The notes: generated from the letters alone by a model not told the origin. 64,000 bases of DNA from Anadara kagoshimensis (GCA_021292105.1 CM037871.1:19029460-19093459), one strand, 5' to 3'; shown: positions 47,216 to 59,344, counted from the first letter of the stretch. Program-made: numbers and translations.

Positions 47216-47849
47216 ATTTTTGTGTCGTCTGATGTCCTAAATAACAATGTGAATGTAATGACAACTGGCAAATAATTATATAGTCTCGCTAGTAATTGTG
47301 TGAGTGCGACGATATCAAAAAAGCTAACGGAACAAGATCAAATAGCTGTCGCAATAATTGTCAACCCAGAATTTTATCTTAATCAAACCACAACATTTCA
47401 CATTGTACACGTATTAATACTGATATAGCATCAATTCTTAAAAAATTTATCGGTTGACGTATCAGATACCCTTTACTGGTACCTTGTCGATAGGTAGCCT
47501 TAGCGTGGAGAGTTATCGTTCTTGTCAGATAAACCAAATTGCTGGTAATGATCAATGAAATAGACTTGATAAAGCAATATAAACAAATTTATAGACAAAA
47601 GTAAAGGAAGACAATACCAGAATTCCCATCTGGATTTGTTGTTTGAAAATAAATTGGATTTATTCCCCCTGACATTCACACGATCCAGTCTTAACACTTT
47701 CTCTGTCTGCTGAACCCGCAAACAGTAATAGACTTTGTTTTCTGATTATGATATAACCTTAGATGTAAATCAGTTGTAGTACACAACGCCAAAGTTAGAT
47801 TTTATTTAATAGGTTATGAATGCAAAAAATGATACGATTGTAAACAACT

Positions 47850-48150
47850 TCCACCAAGTAGGCATTGATAAGCGTGGAGTAATGGTGTTCTAAAGCCTTT
47901 TGTGCCACTTGGATCATGCATGAATACAAATTTAAAACAATTGTTGAATATGATGTCAACAGCTTCTACTGGTGAGGCGTTGATTAGAATAGATCAATGG
48001 TTTTCTAACACCTTTTGCTTATACATGTATAATTACTTGGATTATGCATGAATACAAAATAATTGTTGACTATAACATGTCAAGAGCTAGAACTACTAAT
48101 TAGGCGTTGATAGGTGGAGTAACTGAGTTCTACACCTTTTACTTACTGGT
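47850..48150 (+). repeat. Three-unit degenerate tandem repeat
   Basis: Units of about 110-120 bp sharing aggcgttgat..g.ggagtaa, ttctaacaccttttg, cttggattatgcatgaatac and aaa..aattgttgact. Confidence 0.7.
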
Positions 48151-48164
48151 TTAACGAGGTGGTT

Positions 48165-48335
48165 AATTGATGGATGATGGAAGAAACGTAGGTACCCGGA
48201 GGAAACCGCCAACCTTGGGCTAACGAACTGACAGACTTTCTCACATTGGGATCCGTCCCATGTGGGATGTGAACCAAAGCGATGAGAAGCGGTGCGCGCT
48301 TTAGACAATTCGGCCACATAGGGTCGTCCAGATCC
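48165..48335 (-). mobile_element. Family E tRNA-like SINE
   Basis: On the minus strand a tRNA-like head (gtggccgaattgtctaaagc, then ggttcacatccc) is followed by tctgtcagttcgttagccca and ggtttcctccgggtacctac. This last phrase is typical of a widespread invertebrate SINE body, as far as I recall. Fragments of the same family lie at 31157-31235 and 31500-31620. Confidence 0.6.
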
Positions 48336-48364
48336 ATCAAGATCTAGGACAGAGATCGATTTGA

Positions 48365-48990
48365 ATTACAAATAACATGCTGGTGGATTGGTAGGGTGTG
48401 GTGCAGTGTAGTTTGCTGTCCTATGATGAATTTCTGGTATCCTGTGATAGGATGTGGTGCAGCGTGGTTTTCTGTCCTATGATAAGGTGTGGTGTCCTGT
48501 GATGGGTGTGGTACAGTGTGGTTTTCTGCCCTATGATAAAGGTGTGGTGTCATGTGATGTGGGGTATTAGGGTGTGGTGCAGTATGTTTTTATGTCCTAA
48601 GATGAGATGTCCTGTGATGTGGGAGGATAGGGGGTGTGTTGCAATTTTAATTGCAATGCTTTAGTAAGTGTTGTTTCCTGTACAAGCTGTGGTGCTATGT
48701 GATGCTTTTTGTGGTGTAATGTACTTTGATACGATGGTGCACAGTGTTGTGGTGTTATGTGGTCTGTTGTCTTGTAATTTTGTCCGATGCTTGTTATGGT
48801 TCGGTGGTGTCCTGTGTAGTGGTGTTTTGTAGTCTAACGCGCTGTGTTGTGTAGTGTGATGTACTTTAGTACGATGGTGCCCTGTGTAACGATGTTATGT
48901 GGTCCGTTGTCTTGTAATTTTTCCAGTGTTGTTTTTATGGTTTGGTGGTGTTTTGAAGGGTGGTGACCTATTGTATGGTGTAGTTGATTG
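48365..48990. repeat. GT-rich degenerate minisatellite
   Basis: Loose repeats of ggtgtggtgcagtgtggttt, tctgtcctatgat and gtcctgtgatg, shading to tttggtggtgtt types near 48950. The plus strand is almost free of C in places, so the strand asymmetry is strong. Confidence 0.8.
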
Positions 48991-49360
48991 GCTGGTTGGT
49001 TGTAAATGGTTTTGTGAAAGTTTACCAAGATATTTCAAAATGTTTTACCAGAGCCGAAAACTCAATATTTAGGCAAACCTATAACTCTTCTTACAATAAA
49101 TATATGACAATTTCATTCTGTATATAGTTTTACTGGTAAAGGATTAATTACAAAACGTTTCGTCCCCGATTATCTGTTTATCCCACGACAATACATTTAC
49201 ATCATTAAAATAATATCCACGACAAAACATTTATATTAGGGCCTATTAAAAACAATATCCTAATAGTATTACAACTGTTGATCACGAAATATCGAATACG
49301 AATAACTGAAAAAATACACGTCGTCCACGGGCGTATTTTTCTGTACGAAAAGATCATTTT

Positions 49361-50600
49361 GTTTGAGGGCACAGTGTACAGGTCCGTCGAAAGTTAAACA
49401 CTAACTGAACGTTACGGATCTGGAGTAGAAGCCGGGCTTATTTTTGTAAAGACCAATTTATCTGAGGGCACAGTGTACAGGCCCGTCGAAAGTTAAACAC
49501 TAAGTGAACGTTGCGGATCTGGAGTAGAAACCGGGCGTAAATTTGTCTGAGGGTACAGTGTCCGGGCCCGTCGAAAGTTAAACACTAAGTGAACGTTGCG
49601 GATCTGGAGTAGAAACCGGGCGTAAATTTGTCTGAGGGCACAGTGTACAGGCCCGTCGAAAGTTAAACACTAAGTGAACGTTGCGGATCTGGAGTAGAAA
49701 CCGGGCGTAAATTTGTCTGAGGGTACAGTGTCCGGGCCCGTCGAAAGTTAAACACTAAGTGAACGTTGCGGATCTGGAGTAGAAACCGGGCGTAAATTTG
49801 TCTGAGGGTACAGTGTCCGGGCCCGTCGAAAGTTAAACACTAAGTGAACGTTGCGGATCTGGAGTAGAAACCGGGCGTAAATTTGTCTGAGGGTACAGTG
49901 TCCGGGCCCGTCGAAAGTTAAACACTAAGTGAACGTTGCGGATCTGGAGTAGAAACCGGGCGTAAATTTGTCTGAGGGCACAGTGTACAGGCCCGTCGAA
50001 AGTTAAACACTAAGTGAACGTTGCGGATCTGGAGTAGAAACCGGGCGTAAATTTGTCTGAGGGTACAGTGTCCGGGCCCGTCGAAAGTTAAACACTAAGT
50101 GAACGTTGCGGATCTGGAGTAGAAACCGGGCGTAAATTTGTCTGAGGGTACAGTGTCCGGGCCCGTCGAAAGTTAAACACTAAGTGAACGTTGCGGATCT
50201 GGAGTAGAAACCGGGCGTAAATTTGTCTGAGGGTACAGTGTCCGGGCCCGTCGAAAGTTAAACACTAAGTGAACGTTGCGGATCTGGAGTAGAAACCGGG
50301 CGTAAATTTGTCTGAGGGTACAGTGTCCGGGCCCGTCGAAAGTTAAACACTAAGTGGACGTTGCGGATCTGGAGTAGAAACCGGGCGTAAATTTGTCTGA
50401 GGGTACAGTGTCCGGGTCCGTCGAAAGTTAAACACTAGGTGAACGTCACGGATCTGGAGTCGAAGCTCGGCTGCAGAGTAGCCGAGATAAAACTTGCGAT
50501 CGGAAAGCTGCCGAGAGACGATAGCTGCTGCCCATAGCTATCAAGATGAACGGTATATTCGGCACTTATTCGTAAGCTTAGTGTTAAACTTTCGACGAAA
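49361..50600. mobile_element. Family C element (copy C2) with 85-bp array of 13 units
   Basis: The unit (85 bp from 49539 on) contains aaatttgtctgagggtacag, tgtccgggcccgtcgaaagt, taaacactaagtgaacgttg and cggatctggagtagaaaccg. Units begin near 49365, 49452, 49548, 49633 and then every 85 bp to 50398. Units 1, 2, 4 and 8 have the gggcacagtgtacagg form; the others have gggtacagtgtccggg. Internal units are nearly identical. The unit includes the family C terminus (gtcgaaagttaaacact). A mirrored terminus, agtgttaaactttcgacg, closes the element at 50580-50597. It encodes no protein. Confidence 0.9.
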
Positions 50601-50625
50601 CAATGCAAGACATTAATATTGTCAC

Positions 50626-50850
50626 AGATAATTGACGGATCACGGCCACGCCCACAATGTTCCGACAAAGGCCCGACATGCTTGGATTACACGCAAAAAG
50701 AATTAAAACTAGGTCTGAATTATGCCGTTTAATGACGTCACTGACACCAGTACGTCATTAGTTGTCGTGACGCTGCTTTGGTACCGTGATGGATGCCAGT
50801 GGCTGAACATAATAGGCATGGCAGGTGATACGTCAATTCAATAATGAACT
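50626..50850 (+). repeat. Repeat family R, uninterrupted copy
   Basis: Matches 22826-22950 joined to 24267-24375. It has one TTAA, at 50729-50732, where the other copy carries the 1312-bp insertion. It is therefore the empty-site reference. Its full extent as a transposon is not defined. Confidence 0.85.
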
Positions 50851-51184
50851 ACACTACTGAACATGGTTATCCATGCATTCCCTCAAAGTGAGAAATCAAA
50901 GCTTTTCCTGACGCTGCAAAAATATCGTTTTGGAAAGAATGATACCCAAAACGCCAAGCTATCCGCCTATAGGATTCAAAATTTAAAAGTATGTTGAATA
51001 CATATTGATAGTGAAAAAACCTAAAGCTAATATCATTATGCGAAAGTTTATATTGTTAAATTCTCAGTAAAATATTGCATTATATGTTTAACGCATATAA
51101 TTCATGGGGTTTGTCTCCGTATAACTCTATACAAACATGGGACAGTCAGTGAAAATCAACAAGTTTTTTTAATAAATACACATA

Positions 51185-51283
51185 GAGCGCATGCCTCTCC
51201 ATTAAAGATATTTTGAATATAAAAACTGTATTATTTTACTGTTAGATATGCAAAGTATGGTTAATGGAGAGATATGCGCTGAT
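51185..51283. repeat. Stem-loop with 20-bp arms
   Basis: agcgcatgcctctccattaa and its near-complement ttaatggagagatatgcgct (two mismatches) enclose about 58 bases of A/T-rich sequence. Confidence 0.7.
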
Positions 51284-51390
51284 ACTGAATTTTGTAAAAT
51301 TCAATGTTTAGAGAGTTACCCCAATATAACCTCTTAAAATACCGTACTATACTCGTACTTGGTATTAATAAACCCTTATTGACAGCAATT

Positions 51391-51455
51391 ACCTGCGTGG
51401 TGTAGTGGGTATACGTAGTGACTAGTAAGTCTTACGTTGTTGGTTCGAATCCCAA
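51391..51455 (+). repeat. tRNA-like pseudogene or SINE head
   Basis: An A box-like tggtgtagtgg and a B box ggttcgaatcc at tRNA spacing. The acceptor stem does not close (gcgtggt against the downstream sequence), so it is not a functional tRNA gene. Confidence 0.5.
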
Positions 51456-53082
51456 AGTTACAATTTTATTTTTCAACTTATTTTATTTTAATAAAATGTA
51501 TATTTTACGGTTATATTTCTTTTTTATCTTACTTTGTGTTGGAATATAAATGCAATATTATTTATTACTACCACAAATAACATAATAAAAGAAAGACATG
51601 CACGCATATTTGTTTTATACATACAATATATATATAACGACATTACACTCCAGTTTAAGGCCACGTGTCATTTCCCGCGTGTTTCGTGTACGATGATGAA
51701 CACGTACTAGTTAACAAAATGCAAAAAAACATTAAACTGTTTTAAGTGCAATCATCGCACGAAGAAAGGCCTTAGACGAAAAGTCGTGGTAGGTTTTATA
51801 TGTGATGAATGTCACTAGCTGGACAAGACTGAATATCATGAACCTGCGATTGGTCGAATAGACTTGAAATCTGAATGTATAGAACTACCCATTTTGAGGT
51901 GCGGCAAGTAAATTTCCATTTGCTTTATTTTCAAAGAAAAAGTTTCGCCATGAAACTTGCACCAATTCGGGCAAGAACTTTCATTTTCGTCAGACAAGGT
52001 ATCTTTGTACCATCTGGTGTTCGCGTATCTAGACCAAATAAAACCTTCAGTAATCTTTGATGCTTCAAAGATGAAAAATGTTTCATCAAGTCTACGTACA
52101 ACGGAAATCACCGAATTATTGAACAATCTCCAAATAAGAATATTTTATAGTAAAAGTAGAGAAATTGATTTCGATTATACAGATGACCTTTCTGATGATG
52201 ACATTATCTTGTAACAAAGGTTATATCAATATATTTACAACACTTAAAGCTTTGCGTTAGGACTGCTCTTGACAAAGCTTCAAACTGGTCTTTACCATGA
52301 AAACTTAGCAACACTATGTTGTCTGAAAAATGCTCCACAGGTGTCAAGCATTTTCTCTGAAGCACGGGTGGCTCTAACAACAGTTTCCTGAATGCCTTCT
52401 ATCACTGATTACCGCATCTAAACACAAATATGACGGCCTAAATCGAAGTATTCTGCTATGAAATCACACTGACAATAGACACAACGTATACGCATTATGA
52501 CGCAAAACATAACAAGTCATTGTGACACTAACCCGAGTTTTGTTTTTGTGCTAGCAAAGTAATGACAATTGCTGACAGTCAGTATCGCTACACTTTGGTG
52601 CAGAATAACAAACATCTAAACTATATAGACAACTAACCAACCAGTAAAATCAGCTTCCACACACGTCATTATAAAAAAAGGAAAAATGTTATTCATATGC
52701 AACGTATATATTTACACAGAGATTTATTTGTACTTGGCCTCGAAATAGTGACGGGTATAGAGGCCTGAAAAGGGTGTAACCTAGTTTCTTGCGTATATAT
52801 TCCAATAGGCGGATAGCTCGGCGTTTTGGGGATCATTCTTCCTGTATTTTATTTTCATTTGCGATCATTTTCAAAGAAAACAAAAGTCATTTAATTTTTT
52901 GTGTTCACATTATAATATATATTGTATATACATTTTTGAATCTGTTCCCCTGGTTACTATAGCAACACCAAGTAGAAGCTTGAATTTCTGTTCTGTGATG
53001 TTTTGTCTCTTACGACTGCTGGTAAGTTTTTGTAACTACATAGCGACAGCAAAACCCTGTTTGACCCTTAAAGAGGAATGCC

Positions 53083-53268
53083 AATGCGGTAGCTCAGCTG
53101 TTAGAGTACTCGCTCCGTATGTGGGAGGTCGAACCCTTCCTATACACATTGCCCTGAGCGCACAACAAAGGTATTTCAGTTCACATATAACTGGTGAAGT
53201 CTCGATGTAAGTGAAACTATTCTTGACTGGGACGTAATACCCATTCAATCAATCAACCTAAAGGAGAA
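53083..53268 (+). mobile_element. Family B SINE, internally deleted
   Basis: The head gcggtagctcagctgttaga is joined directly to the distal body (acattgccctgagcgcacaa, gtgaaactattcttgactgg) and ends in caatcaatcaa. About 150 bp of the central body is missing. Confidence 0.8.
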
Positions 53269-53699
53269 AACCTGACCAGCCAGGTATAATATTGTCCAGA
53301 AACTGGATAAACATTCGATTCAGATAATATTACAATAAAACAGACATTAAATATATAACAACTTAAGCTCAATGGGAATAAATCCAATTTATTTTGAAAC
53401 ACGAATCAGACGGGTTGTCAGGTGGGACTTTCAATACAATATAAATCTTTAGTCACCTTTCATGAATGTTTCATAAAAAAAATAATATCGCTCTTAAGTA
53501 GAATATATCACATTGCCACTCATGGTCATATCTAGGTAGACTACTATAAAATGGCTGGTCGCCAAAATGCAGAGCATTAAATTAAACCACATTCTGTTCT
53601 TGCATGTTTTGTACACGTTTCGTCCTTTTAGCAATTGTTCAGTTGCAATTTGTTTCATTCACACTTTGCTGATTTCGATTTGCTGAATTCATTAACAGA

Positions 53700-53880
53700 G
53701 ACACAAAAGCATAACAATCTCGGGTTCGACCTATGTGAAACGTCATAGCATCGAACCCCTGCCGGGACTGTTCAAGAAAATCGAAAGTGGCTGTTCTTTC
53801 ATCAAGCACTTGGTATTTAGAAATAAAAATAAAAATTTTAGCGTGTTCAGAAGGATGCGAAATGCCCCGTCCGCATGTAC
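53700..53880 (+). repeat. Family B SINE fragment
   Basis: atcgaacccctgccgggact, agtggctgttctttcatcaa and gcacttggtatttagaaat match the head-body junction of the family. The 3' part is lost. Confidence 0.6.
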
Positions 53881-53884
53881 AGTA

Positions 53885-54565
53885 CAGACTTGTCGAACGT
53901 TTAACACTTAGCTTAAAAAAATAGTGTAAACTCAACAACTGAGTGGCCGAGATATCGATAATAATAGTGACCGAATAAAACTGTTATTAAAGATAGATGG
54001 CAGCTGTCAAAAAGCTGTGGAAATATAACTATCAAGGATCCGAGCTAAACGACACTAATTCGCTACCATATAGCCGAAATATGGATAGCTAGTGAACGAA
54101 TAACTGTCGAGAAATAGATTGATTAATTGATTGAATTGGGTTAACCGTCAAAATCAAAAATAATTCACTTATATCGAGACGTCAGCATCTAAATTTGAAT
54201 TGTCAGAAAGTTTGACCTTTGAAGTGAGCTAAGGTCAATGTGCAAGGTGGTTTCTTTATAGTGCCAGGCCTGTCGTAACACGGGGGGGGGGGTCGATTTA
54301 TAAGATCTCTTCCGAAGGACCCGTGGCCTTTACTTCTTAATGTCAAGTGTTTGGCGAAAGAATAATCACTACCTATTTAAAGTCTTAGTCAGACTCGGTA
54401 AGTGTTCGAACACAAGACCACCCACATACGAATCGAGCACTCTAACACTGAGCTACCACAGTGGATCGAAAGATAGATAACAGCTGTTAAAAAGCTGTGG
54501 AAATGTAGCTGAAGAGGGCCGAGATAAAAGGTACCAATTCGTTATCTTTATGTTAAACTTTGGAT
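53885..54565. mobile_element. Family C element (copy C3), interrupted by a SINE
   Basis: The left terminus gtcgaacgtttaacactta is at 53892, and a decayed mirrored terminus atgttaaactttgga is at 54550. Internal ggccgagata and cagctgt.aaaaagctgtgg blocks match other family C copies. The cagctg block occurs twice (near 54001 and 54481), flanking the family B SINE at 54165-54465. Confidence 0.55.
54165..54465 (-). mobile_element. Family B SINE, minus orientation
   Basis: A reversed head (gagctaccacagtgg complement, with a damaged B box near 54405) and reversed body (ttggcgaaagaataatcact). Includes a G run at about 54282-54292 that is prone to length error. Confidence 0.65.
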
Positions 54566-55527
54566 AGGTGTGTACTGTGTCTATAATATGTCCGACGAAG
54601 CGCGTAAAAGCGTTTTAAAGAATTTTTGGATGTATTTTATGTATTTTTGCAACAATACTGTAACAAAGCATTATTCCAAAACTATCACAATTACAAGATG
54701 CAACTTTTGATTCATTTTATTTCGCAGAGTAAGGCAAAAATAGTGCAGTTTCACACAACACACCGTTTTTTTTTTTGTTTTTTTTTGTTTTTGTATTTAT
54801 TTATTTGTTTATTTATTTATTTTTAATTGAGAAAACATAAGTCAAATACGTGAAGAGTAAAAAGCGACTCGTTAGTGTTAATGGAAACATTTTCAGTTAA
54901 AAGAAATAAAGCTATAAAAACCAATGTGCGTTTCATTTATGGAAATTAGCTTAACAGGTATGTGCAGTACCAGTATGGATAAAGAAAAGTAACTCTTTCA
55001 AATAAATTTGGATTACCAATGGAAAGCTTGTATTTTAAATAACTTTTGTTTTAGAAGTATGTGGTCATAATTTCTCGAAAATTTCCATTTATGCATTGAC
55101 TTTCAAAATATTAAAATCGCCTTTTTCTGATGTTATCAATTATTTGTTACACATAGTTAAAACATTGTTCAATCGGATTTTCTTGCATAAACGATATTAA
55201 TTATTATTAAAACCCCTTTTCTGAGCTTGGAGCTACGTTTTACAAAAACTTACAATTTTTCTTGTGACATCATTTTATTATGAAGTGACCAATAGCTAAT
55301 GTACAATGTAAGTCTCAAAATCTGATGTCTCATATATACCATACATACTCTGGGGAAAAAACGAGTTTTTGGTAATAGTGAATATATATGGTTTATTATG
55401 CGAATAATAGTATCAATCTTTATATGATATATACCCGATATCAAGGTATACAATATGGTGTCTATATATAAGTTGCCTCTCACTTTATACAATAGGGTTT
55501 CTATACGGATATGGGTGTAACCTATTT
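54566..55527. other. AT-rich intergenic DNA with T-rich simple repeat
   Basis: A T-rich run of tttgttttt and tatttattta types lies at 54764-54826. The minus-strand frame 55250-55492 has no recognised domain. Confidence 0.5.
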
Positions 55528-55770
55528 CAGGTGTATGAAGTGCAATGGGTCCTTCGAAAGAGACCTAAACACCGATGATAATTTTTCATGGTAGGTGTGA
55601 TGCAACAAAGAACCCTCTCTGCACATTGCCCTGGGCGCACTGTAAAAGTCAAAATTACTGCTACTTTACCTATAGCTGGTGATGTCTCGATATAGGTAAA
55701 TATTTTTGCTGGTATGTAAAACCTCATGCAACCAATCAATAAATCATCCAATCAATCAATTAATCAATCA
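55528..55770 (+). mobile_element. Family B SINE, headless copy
   Basis: Body from aagtgcaatgggtccttcga through cacattgccctgggcgcact and cctatagctggtgatgtctc, ending in an expanded aatc repeat. The tRNA head is absent. Confidence 0.8.
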
Positions 55771-55986
55771 TGTATGAAGTTTATTTATTGGTTATATGAC
55801 AAATAACCTTCCAAAAATGTGTCGCATCACCGCCAAAATTAGAGCATCCGGATGCCATGAGAGCGCAGGGAGGTTGTGTGTTAGAGTGGCATTCCAGTGC
55901 CTTTCCCTAATCTGTTTTCTATAACCACCAAAAGTCGATTTTGAACTTGCTGTCGCATAGTCCAAAATATCATCAACATCTCCAAA

Positions 55987-56024
55987 TAATACTAGTAATA
56001 ATAATAATAATAATAATAATAATG
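55987..56024. repeat. AAT microsatellite
   Basis: An uninterrupted run of the triplet, about 11 copies. Confidence 0.9.
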
Positions 56025-56894
56025 ACGTTGTACCGACTTGTATATTTAAAATGAATTGAAAAACATACTAATGTTTGTTTTTCATTTTCTTTAAAAATAA
56101 GTCAATTCAAACTGTAGACACGTCAACTGGTTATACAATAACAGTCTCCAAAATGTAAATATAAACACGTTAATTAACTTCATGTTAACCGTCTATTTAA
56201 CAAAACGGCAAACAACATTGACCTGACAATTTGACCTTTAATTTAAATATTTATCGTGGATCAGTTCATTTATGTATAGGGTACACATGTGTTTATTTCG
56301 TCTACTTCAGGGAAAACGTGAATTGTATTTGCATTCACTGCGTATCCTAACACTACCCACATATTTTGACGGTCATGGTATGAATAGTTCTAATAAAAGG
56401 TTAAGACGACAGGTCAATGTTATTTGCCTAACCATGTATAATAGTAGCCGATTCCCATTTCTAGCTGGATAATCAGGGCCATGTATTTCACGTTTAATAA
56501 TTTCAATATAACTTGTAATTTAGCGTTTGTATTGAAATCATTTTAACAGTTTGTAGAAAATTGATTAATCTGAAAAGAACTCAAATGGCTATTTATCACA
56601 TATACCGATAAAATTTGAAGTAAACAGTTGTTTATTGTGTAATGAACAATACACAGTCTGTGAGCGATGTAAACGTGTCGCGTTAAGGAACTCGCATTCA
56701 AATTTTTTTTTTAAATTTAGCTTTAAAAGAACGCCTAAATTTAATTAAGTCCATAATATAACAATTGAATAGTGCTGTTACTTCAGAACCATATATTTAT
56801 TTTAAACCGTACTTTGTAAGTTGAAACCTAGTAAATGTCATATATTCGGGATTGCATGACAGGAATGTATTTTAAATTTTCATGATTGTATCGA
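56025..56894. other. Intergenic DNA upstream of the BTB gene
   Basis: No recognised element. The open frame 56272-56472 shows no known domain. Confidence 0.5.
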
Positions 56895-57560
56895 GTGGTC
56901 AATTGAGCATTTGACGTAGAGCGTAGTACAATGCAAGGGAAACGAAATGTGTTGCTTATAATGTATAGTATACTCTGGTAATGCAAAAATATTACATTTT
57001 ATTTAGAGGTCAATTCAACATCTGACGGAGAGCGTAGTGCAGTGCAAAGAAAATTTACTTTTGAACAGAGACGATATCTCTGCTCAGGGACAGCACATAT
57101 TTTAAGTTAGTGGTCAACAGAATGTATGCGTTGAACAAGGAAAATGGATTTTTGAGAGAGAAAAAAAGACGTTACTAAAATCACTACATAGATTAAAAAC
57201 GCATCTTAAAGTGAGTGGTTAATTTAAAATTTGACAGTATGGTGCAATGCGAGGAAAGGAATTTTTGAGAAGACATGTGTTGTTTAAACATTGTAGACTC
57301 TTTGCTTAGGTACAAAACCCATTTTAAGTAAGTGGTCCAACATCTGACAGAAAACATTGGTGCATTAGAAAGAAAATGGATTTTTAAGAAAAGAGACGTA
57401 CGTTGCTTTTCTGCAAAGGAACCAAACACACTTTACGTTAGTGGTAAATCTAATCTCTGACAAAAAAAAATGGTGCAAGAAAAATGGATTTGTACAAAAG
57501 AGACGTTGCTGGTAAAATATATAGTATTTTCTACTCCGGCACAAAACAATTTTAAGTAGA
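56895..57560. repeat. Degenerate tandem array, units about 105-120 bp
   Basis: About six units with recurring gtggtcaa, tctgacggagagcgtagtgc, aaaatggatttttgag, agagacgttg.t and cattttaagta blocks. It ends about 400 bp before the BTB gene start codon. Confidence 0.75.
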
Positions 57561-57969
57561 ATGCATTATACAAATTGAACGGTGAACAATGATACTTACT
57601 GCAGGACCATAAATAAATTTTATGCGAGCTATTTATATTTGAAAAGAGGAAAATTCTATCATAGTAAATGTAGATTATGCCTAAGGATCTTAATAAGTTA
57701 ATATACATATTTAAAACAAAGTGTTTTTTCAAGTAGAATTCTTTAAAACTAACTTTGCAAACATGGCACTTTTTTCAGAAGCATGTGTTTATTTTAAGAA
57801 TGTGTGTTAAAATCTGTGTTTCTTGTGAAATACCGTTTCATGCATGTATGTCTAAGATAGTGGCGCATGGACAAATATATGCATTGGACATACGTACATA
57901 GGTTGTAACTCCTTCCATTGCATACAACTTCGCATGTGAAAAATAAATGTTTGAAATTCATTTTTAAAA

Positions 57970-58081
57970 ATGGAGAAATCCATATCAAGAACTGCACTTG
58001 TGTTAAATGACGAGTTAGAGGAATGGGACTCCGGAGATCTGGAGAGAAGTAGAAAAATGTCAGCTGATCAAGAGTCGGAAG
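57970..58081 (+). CDS. BTB/BACK protein, exon 1 (N-terminus)
   Basis: First exon of a BTB-domain gene. ATG at 57970 opens 37 residues plus one base. The peptide is acidic and polar (MEKSISRTALVLNDELEEWD, then SGDLERSRKMSADQESE) and ends at a gtaata donor in phase 1, matching the next exon. No in-frame ATG lies close upstream and the sequence before it is AT-rich noncoding, so this start is preferred, though a 5' untranslated exon is possible. The N-terminal segment precedes the BTB domain and looks disordered. The link to exon 2 rests on phase and composition only. Confidence 0.75.
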
Positions 58082-58149
58082 GTAATATAAATCATATAGT
58101 ATAGCGACTATTTATACATGGAGGCCACTGTTTCTTTAATACAAAAAAT

Positions 58150-58520
58150 ATATATTTATAAAGACCACCTGTCAATTAAGACAATCGTTTCAATGTACAT
58201 TTGCGTCATATCTCAATCAAAAGGGTACGAGTTGTCTTGGTATGGGTACAAGTTGTCTGGATACCTATATAAAAACCACCTGTCAATTAAGCCAATCGTT
58301 TCAACGTACCTTTGCGCCATATCTCAATCAAAAGGGTACGAGTTGTCTTGGTATGGGTACAAGTTGTCTTGGGTACGAGTTGTCTTGATACCTATATATA
58401 AAGACCATCTGTCATTTAAGACAACCGTTTTAACGTACCTTTGCATCCTATCTTAATCAAAAGAGTACTATTTGTTTGGTACGAGTTGTCTTGATACCTT
58501 TATAAAGACCACCTGTCCAT
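58150..58520 (+). repeat. Tandem repeat, units about 110-125 bp, 3+ copies
   Basis: Units share tataaagaccacctgtcaat, aagacaatcgtttcaa.gta, atctcaatcaaaagggtacg and agttgtcttggtatggg. It lies in intron 1 of the BTB gene, and the plus-strand frame 58118-58456 is repeat-derived. Confidence 0.85.
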
Positions 58521-59175
58521 AAACTCCATATGCCCTAGGTCTCATGGGTTTGAGTATATGCGCGTATGTGAAGTACACGTGTATCCACATCAACTTCCAA
58601 TTTATCTTAACAAGCTATATTTTCAGTTAAAAGCCTATGGCTATCTAATAAAATTATGTTTATATAGATTTAGTATTTTTGGAAATTTCTGAATCCTAAG
58701 TAGTGCAAAAAGTCATCTATTTTAAAATACTTCAAAATACTTCGGCGCTGTTCCTTGCACACATAAAATTAATGATTTTAGTTTTAAGAAAATATTGTTT
58801 ACGAAATAGTAGTACAATTGTACAACGATCACTTTACAAGCTTCCCAAACAACTGATATTCATCTTCCATGACCCTTGACTTATCAACAATATATCCCGA
58901 TAATGTCATTAGATATGTCATAATTAGACAAGCAGGGATAAGGTGACTTCTGTTTCGTGATAACTACATATAACAATTATCGTTTTATCTTGGAAACTTT
59001 ATACCTATTTTAATTAAAAATTTAACCAGCTGGTACACACAAAGTATGACAGGAATTTTTGCCCTTGGTAGATTACATTTCAATTTCATTATTCTTATAT
59101 TCTTGCTCGGTCTGTTTCACTCGTTTCTGGTTGTAAGCCGCGTCCTCTGTAGCGGCCACAGGTGACCTACAGTCA

Positions 59176-59341
59176 AACCTGTCCTTAAAGACCACCCAAG
59201 GGAACCAGTCAAAGTGGCCTTAATGGAAAGTGACCTTTATATACAGTTTCAAACAATATGAATAAAGAACAATTGGGATACAATTCTACTGGCCATTATA
59301 AGCACGTGATCATTATATAGAGGTGGTCTTTAAGGCAGGTT
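59176..59341. mobile_element. Short MITE with 20-bp inverted ends
   Basis: aacctgtccttaaagaccac at 59176 pairs with ggtggtctttaaggcaggtt at 59322-59341 with one indel. It shares the aaagaccacc phrase with the tandem units at 58150-58520. Confidence 0.7.
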
Positions 59342-59344
59342 GGG

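Larger units (their letters stand above)
50937..52838. mobile_element. 1.9-kb element with 37-bp inverted ends
   Basis: 50937-50973 (gaatgatacccaaaacgcca, then agctatccgcctatagg) pairs with 52802-52838 as a reverse complement, with three mismatches in 37. The interior has a stem-loop at 51185-51283, a tRNA-like stretch at 51391-51455 and overlapping open frames at 51836-52214. The longest interior frame is 96 codons, on the minus strand with an ATG, and shows no recognised transposase motif. Probably a nonautonomous or decayed DNA transposon. Confidence 0.6.

Noticed and set aside
49361-50470. Possible CRISPR-like array.
   Set aside because: Units are contiguous 85-bp tandem copies without unique spacers, in an animal genome.
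51836-52214. Overlapping open frames (96 codons minus, about 86 plus) as a possible host gene.
   Set aside because: They lie inside an inverted-end element and no domain was recognised. They are treated as transposon remnants.
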